Positions 55,184 to 64,000 of a DNA stretch of 64,000 nucleotides are shown here, one piece after another. Below the pieces are notes generated by a model that had not been told where the DNA came from, searched no databases, and saw only the letters and a program-made list of their open reading frames with translations. This stretch comes from Gnetum montanum (lineage: Eukaryota; Streptophyta; Gnetopsida; Gnetales; Gnetaceae), in the NCBI GenBank assembly GCA_015680685.1, contig MNCI01004113.1, positions 951,147-1,015,146 of the forward strand, in the 5' to 3' direction. The translations under genes were made by a program, and so were the position numbers. Positions within the stretch are counted from its first letter, which is position 1. Each line of letters begins with the position of its first letter.

Positions 55184-56032
55184 TGATGAGAGTAGCTACT
55201 TTAGTAGTTATTCTAATTATTAGAGAGGTTACTCTAGCGGTTATTTTAGCAGTTATTCTAATTATTAGAGTAGTTACTCTAATTATTAAAGTAGTTGCTC
55301 CCAAGCCTATAAATACCATGCCCAGGTGCACAATGAAAGAAGTCTTTTAGCAGTCAAGTAGCAAAACTCTTATAGTCTATTTGAAAGTTAGAGTATTTTC
55401 CAAGTGCCCACAGCAGGAGGACTAAGTGTGGATGAATCTTTATTCGAGCATTGTGTACCTGAGCACACCTTATGTACAACAATAAAGACAAGCTCTTCGA
55501 TTCATCCTTACAACACTTGATATTTTTTTTCTTACGGATTTCTTTTATTTTATTTTCTTATGCATTTATTTTATTTTATGCACTTTACATTTATGTTATT
55601 AGCGCACACAGTACGATCACTTCGAGCATGCATGTAACACTTGGTAACCCAGTAATGATTAACATTTGGTAATCCTAGTAGTATTGCGCTGGTTTAGGAT
55701 GTGTACGGAAAGTGAGAATGGATACTAGTGTTAGGATTATTTTAAATCCTAGTTCATTAGTAGTTAAGTTAAATTAGTCACTTAGTTATCTCTCTCTCTT
55801 TTCCCTTATTAGCAGCAGGACATAAAAACATAAAAGCTATAAAAATCATATGCCTCAAACTTACTTAACCATACAATTGTGACATACAAGTAAGTTTGGG
55901 AAGACAATGATCAATTAATCCATCCTTTTTCCACAAAGACACATAGGCACTTAGTCCTTGCAATTTGACCAGATCATGCTTGAAATGCTCGTATTCGTAT
56001 GGTTGAGCGTAGGGGTACCTCGTCGCTCATCA
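55184..56032 (+). repeat. 5' LTR of G4 (849 bp)
   Basis: U3 opens with AT-rich tandem repeats (55190-55300). TATA box CTATAAATAC at 55307-55316. TTGGTAACCCAGTAATG and TTGGTAATCC doublet at about 55631-55675. Shared U5 end with GTATTCGTATGGTTGAGCG. Ends CTCATCA at 56032. Confidence 0.88.
55190..55300 (+). repeat. Tandem repeats in the G4 U3
   Basis: Units like GTAGTTACTCTAATTATTAG repeat about five times with small changes, directly before the TATA box. They occupy the same position as the unrelated arrays in G1, G2 and G3. Confidence 0.75.
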
Positions 56033-56033
56033 T

Positions 56034-56052
56034 TGGCACCATTGCCGAGGAC
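56034..56052 (+). other. Primer binding site, tRNA-Asp, decayed (G4)
   Basis: TGGCACCATTGCCGAGGAC differs from the intact G1 site by three G-to-A changes, two of them in CpG. Confidence 0.8.
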
Positions 56053-56168
56053 TTAGTTGTTTGTGCACTAATTAGAACATAGAAAATCATTTACATGATT
56101 GGAAAAAACCCTTAGGGTTGGTTGGGAAAATAATAAACAAGAATACATTGCATACAAAATACACAAGT

Positions 56169-58560
56169 ATGCCTCCTTCTTCATATGAAAGTGCATCACC
56201 GCCTAGGTCTAAAATACGAAATAGTCAGTGGTGTAATACACATGACATTGATCCGCTAGTCCCTCAACAAGTTTGAGTGGTATATATTCATCCCAATGAG
56301 TATATACTAGACTTCATCTTTATCCTCCATCAAGATGAACAACTGCATTGGTAAGACTTAGAAGGTAACATAGTGTTACCTCCCAATCGTTTAGTTCCAA
56401 GCATGCTTCTTCATGCTCTCACATGAATTGGCATGCCACACTTACACGCAGAATACGTTATGCAAGACCATGACTTGAGAGAATACTGTCCCATAGAGGC
56501 ACAACGTTAAAGGGACTTGCAACAGGAGAGACATCATAAGTCTTTGAAGGGTAAGTGGTCCCAAGATGCCCCACATGTCTTAAGTGAAAATGAGGATGAT
56601 GAACCTACCTCAGGCAGTCGCCCACACAACGATGTTCCTCCCCTTAACTTTGGCCAAGGGGTTGTGTATCAAAACGTTCATTCCACTATTCATAACCCAA
56701 GTTCTGATACCCATGGGCATAAAGGATCCAAAAAAGGGACACGAACTCATGATATGGTGGACATTCTAATCGCAATTGCGAATGGGATTGAGACCGCAGA
56801 AGAGAAGGTAGTAGACACCATCATGATGGTTCTTTTTTTTCTTCACCTTCATCATCTCCTTCACCCTCTCCTTCAATCTCTGGACATGGTCATAAAGAAA
56901 AAGACCATGGGGATAAAGGTAGGCAAAGTTGAAGTCATAGACAAAACAACCAAGAAAGGGGACGAGGGCACTCTAGAGAGTCATGACATAGAAGAAGGGA
57001 GAGTAGGGAACAATGTAGGCATCATAGACACCATGGACGAGATAATCACGATGAATTCCTCCTCGCTACTCAAAGTATGTTGGACATAACTAAGGTTGTT
57101 AGGATTCCAACAAGGCACTAGAAAAATCGTAGGATTAAGAGATTAAATATGAACAACATCACACAATTTGAAGGGGGATACAACGCTAATCCTAAAAATC
57201 ATTTACAAGCATTCCATGATGTGTGTGCCTTACAGAACATAGAGAATGAATGGAAAAAACTTAAGTTGTTCCGATAGACATTAGTTAAAGAAGTGGAAAG
57301 CTAGTACTGGTCTTTAGAATTGGAATCCATTCGTAGGTGGAGTACTATGTTAGAACTATTTAATGGGAAGTACCAAACGTACTCCCAAGTGTCTAACTTA
57401 TGAAAGCAAATCCAATGCTAGAAACGAGGACATGAACCTTTGGATGTTTCCATGGGCTGATACTATACACTATTACTTCATTGTTCTAGCCATGGTTATT
57501 CACAAAGGGATCAACTGTGTCATCTCATGGATGGGCTTAAGCATGAAATTAGAAGAACCCTTGGGACTTATGCCCAAGGAAGACTATCTGAGCTTAGGTC
57601 CCATCAAATTCAAAGACTATTGGAGCAAGTTGCTAAGGAATAAGGTGAACTATGGAAGAGAGAAAGTGCAAAAGAATATAACCAAGATCCTTCCCTTCAA
57701 AAAAGGGGAGTAAAATTTTGTGAGGATGAAGAAGAGTCATCACTCAAAGAGATGGTGAATAGGAAAACTTTGCCTATCCAAAAGATGACATCAAAAGTTT
57801 CAGCAAAGGTAGACCAAATGTGGGATTCCCTAGACAATAGATTTTAAACTATTCTTAAAATAGTATAAGACTCTAGAGAGAAAGGTAGTAAGAAAAGAAA
57901 ACAGAAAGAGGATAAAAATGCACATAGCAAGGGTAAGGGCAAAGTTTCCATCATTGAAGAGGTTGTGGATTCAGAAATAGACAATGATAATGGATGTGAG
58001 ATACGTCAATATGACCATCCTAAGGGATGTTACCCTATAATCTCACATCTATAGGAGTTTGGGGTGTATGCACTCAACCCACAATTAAACAAAAGGAAAG
58101 CACCCCAAAGGTTACCTTATCCTCAAGGTAACCCAAGGTAGTTCTACCAACCCTTAACATATTATCCCAGTATAACTCTACCACAACCGATTGAGCAATA
58201 TCAATAGTGGTAGCATCCACAATCATGGGGAATTCCACCACCAAGGTAACAGTATCCTTACCGGCAACTTGACCCGTATCGATATTACATGCAATAGCCA
58301 ATCTCCCCACGTGACTCTACTAGTCATGTCACTCCTCAACATCACTACCAAGCCTGTGAGTATTATGGGACTCCCTCTTCTAGAGGCGATATTCTACAAG
58401 CATATCATCTTTCTCATCCAGCTGCATCTCTTCCACCAATAGCTCCACTATCACTTGTTCTGGCGATGCAAGGTGAAATCCCTACCCAACCGCAGCAACG
58501 TAACACCATGAGGGCTATTAACTCTCAACCTACTATTGGTTCCAACAACCAAATGAAGAA
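56169..58560 (+). pseudogene. gag: Gag of G4 (decayed)
   Basis: ATG at 56169. N-terminal block HPNEYILDFIFILHQDEQLHW, GNIVLPPNR and IGMPHLHAEYVMQDHDLREY matches G1. Core at 57120-57720: FEGGYNANPKNHLQAFHDVCA, SIRRWSTMLELFNGKYQTYS, RRTLGTYAQGRLSELRSHQ. The Cys/His cluster reads CEIRQYDHPKGCY (one Cys lost). QPIEQYQ and HPQSWGIPPP follow. At least ten stops and two frameshifts. Confidence 0.85.
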
Positions 58561-58639
58561 AAGACCTTTCTTTAGAACAAAGAGTCCAACCAAGCCCTTG
58601 CAATCACAAGTAGTTGATTCCTTAGATGCCTCAGTATCA

Positions 58640-59200
58640 ATCAAAACTTCAAATCCCTCTTCAACCCAATCACCACACTCAACGCATACGATCATGCTAA
58701 CACATGTCGTCACCAAATGGATCAAAGTTGGCCACCTTCCCAGGAAATTCTCTAATCCTAGGAGTCTTCTGATATACTTACAAATTGCTAGAAATGCATC
58801 ATGCAAGGCTCTTTTGAATTCAGGTTCTGTTGAAAACTTGATTTCACAAGAAATGTACAAGGCTTGGAACCTTCCTCCATTGAAAAAGAGCAACATCCAT
58901 CTAGAGTTGGCTAACTAGTCCATCACTATCCCTTTGGGACTAGTGGAAGACATTGTTACCATTGTTTATGGGTGGTCGTACCTAGTTGACTTCCTAGTTA
59001 TTCAAGTAAACAATGGTAAGCGGGACTTCCCAATCATAATCGGAAGAGCATGACTAAGCATCATCGATGCACACCTAGGAATCTATGATTTTTTCCTAGA
59101 AATATCAAAATAATATATATTTGGAAAGATCGAGAAGAAGAAAGTTCCATGCATCACATACAGTGACACAGGGTGTAATTACATGTAGAGGTCATGGTTT
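58640..59200 (+). pseudogene. pro: Aspartic protease of G4
   Basis: IMLTHVVTKWIKVGHLPRKF, then KALLNSGSVENLISQEMYKA: the catalytic Asp is Asn. NGKRDFPIIIGRA is kept downstream. In frame with the end of gag, as in G1. Confidence 0.82.
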
Positions 59201-59496
59201 GTGCAAAGTTTAGCTTTGCCTACATGCAATTAGTGTGCACAAGTGATTAATGTACAAAGATGCCTGTATGCAACAACCACATGATAGGAAAACACCTAGT
59301 GGCTGACAGCTGATCAAGAAAGTATTTCACTCATATGCATGAAACTAACTAAGCGTTTGACTTGTGCTTAAATCAATAGCATAGATGCATTAGAGCAAGT
59401 CCACCACCAACTTCCAAGTATTAACCTTGAAAATATCAACTAGGGCAAGTTGGAAATCCTTGAGAAATTTAAGCAAGAGCCCCTAAGCTGAAACCA
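59201..59496 (+). pseudogene. Protease-RT linker of G4
   Basis: Decayed linker. Its CLYATTT, LICMKLTKRLT and EQVHHQL segments are those kept in G1 up to the deletion point, so it defines the left edge of that deletion. Confidence 0.65.
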
Positions 59497-60270
59497 TTGC
59501 CAACTAATATGGAATACACATTCCTTAAAAATGGAAAACTGGTAATTATCAACGCTAAGCTTGCTCCTCAACAAAAGGAAGAATTGTTAAAGGTAATAAA
59601 TAAATGGTCGGAGGCCTTTGCTTGGTCATATCCTAAATTAACTAGAATAGATCCTAGGATATGCCAACATAAAATTTACACTGACCCCTCCATGAAGCCT
59701 CAAAGACAACCACAGAGGCGATTGAACCCTAAGCTGAAGCAAGTAGTTAAGGAAGAAATCGAATAGCTTCCCGAGGCTGGGTTCATATACCCCATTGCTT
59801 ATAGTGAATGGGTTAGCCCCTTAGTTATTGTACCTAGAAAGGAAGGAAAATGGAGGGTGTGCATAGATTTCAAGCTACTAAATGTGGCAACATTCAAAGA
59901 TCACTTTCCATTGCCATTTGTTGACCAAGTCTTAGACACCATCGCAGGGCAACGCTATTATAGATTTCTAGATGGATATAGCAGATATAACCAAATATAA
60001 ATAGCCCCAAAAGACCAAGCCAAGACTACATTCACTAGTCCTTGGGGAACGTTTGCATACAAACATATGCCATTTGGCTTGTGCAATGCCCCTGCAACAT
60101 TTCAACGACTAGTTCTAAGCATATTCCAATAACAAATAGGGAATGGCGTAGAGGTCTTTATGAATGAATTCTCCACTTATGGAGCAAACTTTGATCAACC
60201 CTTGGACCAGTTGGAGCAAGTGTTAAAAAGATGTGTAGAAACCAATTTGAGGCTCAACTGGTAGAAAATC
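59497..60270 (+). pseudogene. rt: Reverse transcriptase of G4
   Basis: EAFAWSYPKLTRIDPRICQH, WVSPLVIVPRKEGKWRVCID, FPLPFVDQVLDTIAGQRYYR, KTTFTSPWGTFAYKHMPFGL, then VFMNEFSTYG where Athila RT has FMDD. Both catalytic Asp are replaced, so it is inactive. Stops near 59764, 60000 and 60130. Confidence 0.87.
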
Positions 60271-60955
60271 CATTTGATGGTCCAAGAAGGCATAGTACTA
60301 AGGCACAAAATCTCACACACAAGAATAGAGGTAGACCCCAAGAAAATCAAAATTATCCAAGGAATTACCTGTCAACTGAAAACTGTCAAAGATATTTGGT
60401 CATTCCTTGGACATACTGGCTACTATAGAAGATTTATTGAGAACTTTTCAAAGGTTACCAAACCATTGGTGGAATTAATGAAAAAGGATGTACCTTTCAA
60501 GTGGACCAGGGAATGTGAATTGGCTTTCCAAACTCTAAAACAGAAGTTAGTAGAAACAACCATTCTACAACCTCTTGACTAGTCCAAACCATTTCATATC
60601 ATGACTAACGCATCCAACTATGCTTTAGGAGCCATACTTACACAATTAGATGACCAGAAGTGTCCTTATTACATCCACTATGCAAGTAGAAATATTGTTG
60701 GTGCACAACTTAACTACACTACCACAGAGAAAGAATTAATGGTTGTAGTGTTTGCACTATAAAATTTTAGATACTATGTATTGAGATATAAAGTATATAT
60801 ACATACAGATCATAGTGCAATCTGGTTCCTCATGAATAAGCCAATGGTAAGCCCTCATATCATACGATGGCTTGTAATCTTACAAGAGTTTAATTTAATG
60901 ATCATCGATGGCAAGGGCACTGAGAATGTAGTTGCTAATCATTTATCTTGATTAT
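60271..60955 (+). pseudogene. rnh: RT thumb and RNase H of G4
   Basis: DIWSFLGHTGYYRRFIENFS, then IMTNASNYALGAILTQLDDQ, LNYTTTEKELMVVVFAL and HTDHSAIWFLMNKP. The first catalytic Asp is Asn as in G3. Ends VANHLS at a stop. Confidence 0.83.
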
Positions 60956-61134
60956 GATGGGACAATAAAGAGGATGAGTATCCAATTTCTGATCATTTTC
61001 CTGATGAGTTCCTCTTTGCTGGTGTAGTGAATAATCAATCACCCACGAAGACAAACTGGTACAGTAGCATTCTTACCTATCTCCTCACCCAAAAAACACC
61101 ATAAGAGTTAAACCTTCAAAAGAAACAACAGTTT

Positions 61135-62393
61135 CTTCACTGAGCCAAGTACTTTATGGAGATCAATGGGCAACTTTACAACGTGTGTCCTGATGGCTTG
61201 GTTCGATGGTGTGTTTTCGATATAGATCAACTACGAATTCTCCAAGATGCTCATGAGGGTCCTTGTGGGGGTGATGAATGACCATCAAGATCTTGCTTGC
61301 AGAATATTATTGGCCTACATTGTTTCAAGACATTCATCAATTCATCCAATCTTGTGAGTGTTGTCAACATGATGGGGGAATGACTACTAGAATGGAGGGT
61401 CCGCAATAATGGATCCAACCGTTAGAACCCTTCGATATTTGGGGAATTGATTTTATGGGGCCAATTACACCAATTTCCAATGGAAAATCCTATATCATTA
61501 TTGTTGTTGAATACCTAACTAAATGGGCCGAAGCAGCTATTGTTAAGGATTGTACATCATCTATAGCTACACAATTTGTTCAACAAAAAATCATAAATAG
61601 TTTTGGTATGTCTCATGCACTTATTTCAGAAAATGGTACCCACTTCACATGTGCAACTTTTCAGAAATTAATGCAACACTTGGGGGTTGAGCATAAATTG
61701 ACTACACCATACCACCCCCAAGTGAACGGTCAAGTAGAAGTCACCAACAAGGGGATTACAAAGATATTGACAAGAACTATTAGCAAGTTTAGGCAAGACT
61801 GGAGCACTAAACTGAACAATCCTCTTTGGGCATACCGCTCAACATGGAAACTCCCTACAGCCTACTCTCCCTATGAGTTAGTGTCTGGTAAATTACCAAC
61901 ACTTTCCATTCAAACTAAGCTCTATACACTATCCATGGCATGTGACCTCAACCTTGACCTTGGTCTAGTATAGAAACAACAATTAGTAACCCTTAACTTG
62001 ATAGATGAAAATCGATTAGTTGTCCTATCATCTAACAAATTGCATAAGGCCTTCAATAAACAATGTCATGACCTAAGAATTAGGAAAGTTAAATATCAAC
62101 CAGGAGATAAGGTTCTCTACTGGAATCCCACATATGTGCCACAACGTACTAAATTTCAAACATTGTGGAAAGGACCTTATATTATTTATGCAACTTTTCC
62201 TTCAGGGGCCATGACAATATACAAACCTGAGAGCCCGGATAAGAAACTTTTGGTCAATGTGCAACAAACCAAACCTTTCCAAGAGCTTAGGATAGCCAGT
62301 ACACATGCTACCTCTCTTGGTGGACAACCCTACTCACTATTTCATATCTCCTTCTTCCAACTCAGTCATGGGGGAGGTGGCCACCTATGCTAA
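61135..62393 (+). pseudogene. int: Integrase of G4
   Basis: Zinc-binding part DAHEGPCGG is disrupted by a small deletion; SCECCQHDGG follows. Core: [71 protein letters not shown]. The spacing between the second (Glu instead of Asp) and third acidic residues is 35, as in DD35E. C-terminal part VLYWNPTYVPQRTKFQTLWK, then YKPESPDKKLLVN. Ends QLSHGGGGHLC, the segment also kept in G1. Two long open stretches (61455-61973, 61998-62393). Confidence 0.86.
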
Positions 62394-64000
62394 CCGTTTT
62401 AGGCCCTTAGTTCTTTTTGAATTTTTGTTTTACACATTTTTCTTTCACACATTTTTTGTTTTACACATTCTTTCAAATTTTCTTATTTTTGTTTTACACC
62501 ATCATTCATGTTTTTACTATTTCTTTGTTTACCTGATTTACTTTTATCATCATCTAATAAGTGCTCATAATGGTGGATTGAATTATATTATATTGCTTGC
62601 TAATGTTTGATTTTTACCTTTGAATTATGATGCTAATATTAAGGTATGGTTCTTTTGGTAAAATAGGCAATTAGTCCACGCCTTCCACTCATCCATACAA
62701 CTCTATGATCTCCTTTGTCTTGGAACTATACAATTCTCTTTTTCTAAGTAAACTTGTTAATGAATTGGTGTCTGGGTATTTTTCAAACTAAGGAAAGACT
62801 CAAAGGATGAAAAGGGTGTGACTTCAAGAGGATTCGATGCATTGGTGTTGGCCATTCTCTTGGGTGCTTGGATGCTTTTTCTTGGGTTTTCTGTGATTCT
62901 GACATTGTTCAAATATTAGGAAGCTGAGTAAATAAAAATAAGTTTTTGCATGATGTGGTTCTCACATATAAACATCAAAAAAAGAGAGGAAAAAGAGAAA
63001 AAGGTGAGAATTCAAACAACACCCCTTAGACATAATAAAGCAGTATGGGCTACAAGTGCTGGTTATGGCAATGGAAAGACATGTTACCCATGCCTGAAAG
63101 TTTCCTCTAACTAAGGCCCTTTCTCACTTCTTACTTCTCCATCTCACTCCCCTTGGGATGGTGGTCACTCTTTGTGGAAGCATTCTTGTTGCCTTAAGAG
63201 GATGTATTGGCCAAGTGTATTGATGCAAGGTCACATAATGTGGTTGGTTTGAGTCTGGATTTGGGATGAGTTCTACTTAGTTATCTTAACCATGAAATAC
63301 ACAAGGGTCTTTACACAACCTTATTCTTGGGATTCCATTCCATTCTCTCCTCTCCATATTTCTTCCCATTTTCCACCTCATTACCAGTTTTATCATTAGT
63401 CCATTCTAGGTAGATGCATTTTTTTTCCTTGGTGAATTCTTGTGGGTAATTTTTCAACTCTTGTTTCCAAATGACATTCCTAGAGCCTACGGACTGTTTG
63501 GTTTGTGGGTTTGTCAGGGCATAAAAGGCATAAGCTTGCTTTGGGGAGGACCCACTAGCATTTCTTTTTGGTGCAATTGTCAACTTCTTTCCCTTAAAAA
63601 TTTTCTATAATCAATTATTTCTTGTTTCATCCCCATCCATGACATCCATTTTATTGGCGTTGTCATTGATATTTTTCATCTTTCTTGCTCCTCATGTTTT
63701 TCCATTTTATCGCTACCAGAGGTTCACTCTTAGTTGTGGGGGCCCTAGCACAAATTTTTTGATTTTTTCCATTTTACTAATTGCCTTACCCCTACACTTT
63801 AGGTAGTTTCCAATGATAAATCTCTGAACTAGTTTCGACCATAACCATAACTCAACCAATGTGCTTCATGTCAAGGCAAGGTATCAACTACATTGTGGAT
63901 TATCTATCCTTGCTCATTTGTGATTGTGTTGGGTTTGCAAATGGTGATCATACAAAAAATGGACTGGGCTTGGAATAAGCACTTAGGATGGACTAGAACT
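62394..64000 (+). other. G4 spacer after integrase (runs off the window)
   Basis: T-rich start (TTTACACATTTTTC), GGGGAGGACCCAC near 63543, and TTAGTTGTGGGGG near 63709 in the same order as in G2 or G3. No repeat array like that of the G4 LTR is visible here. The second ORF, if present, starts beyond 64000. Confidence 0.6.

Larger units (their letters stand above)
55184..64000 (+). mobile_element. G4: Athila-like Ty3 element with gag-pol (3' end beyond window)
   Basis: LTR with TGATGAG...CTCATCA ends, decayed tRNA-Asp site, degenerate gag, protease, RT, RNase H, integrase, and a spacer that runs off the window. It is the closest partner of G1 in gag. All frames carry stops. Confidence 0.88.

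Overview
The window looks like intergenic heterochromatin from a seed plant with a large, repeat-rich genome. It consists almost wholly of nested LTR retrotransposons; I found no host gene, tRNA gene, rRNA or CRISPR array. The plant assignment rests on the retroelement lineages: Athila-like Ty3 elements primed by tRNA-Asp, a Tat-like Ty3 element with an extra RNase H, and a Ty1/copia element. The species cannot be named from the sequence. A poly-C run ending in an N suggests a clone-type assembly.

Layout. (1) 1-4616, minus strand: Athila-like element G1, with one LTR, a tRNA-Asp primer site and an uninterrupted 1017-codon gag-protease frame, but no reverse transcriptase, RNase H or integrase. 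(2) 4617-48009, plus strand: a Tat-like element with giant (about 4.76 kb) LTRs in the order LTR (R1) - internal A - LTR (R2) - internal B - LTR (R3), interrupted by later insertions. G1 sits in R1. A solo Athila-type LTR (S1, 15814-16610) sits in the leader of internal B. A further Athila-like element, G2 (22232-43081), sits between the integrase of internal B and R3. (3) Inside G2 lies G3 (28878-41823), an Athila-like element with degenerate gag, protease, RT, RNase H, integrase and a second ORF. (4) 48010-50997: a copia-LTR-like fragment, a stretch of degenerate repeats and a possible integrase scrap. (5) 50998-55183: a decayed Ty1/copia element whose 3' LTR is cut by (6) G4 (55184 to beyond 64000), an Athila-like element with degenerate gag-pol.

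Relative age follows from nesting: the copia element predates G4; the Tat array predates G1, S1 and G2; G2 predates G3. Only G1 keeps a long open gag frame. G3 and G4 carry pol but are full of stops and share substitutions at catalytic positions. G1 and G2 lack pol and could have moved only with enzymes supplied in trans.

Most interesting points: an intact gag-protease frame in a pol-less element; the tandem LTR-internal-LTR-internal-LTR array; an RNase H domain upstream of RT in the Tat-like element; promoter-like modules resembling the LTR U3 placed upstream of the second ORF in G2 and G3; and repeat arrays near the LTR 5' ends. LTR and domain boundaries were read by eye, so edges of decayed domains are approximate.
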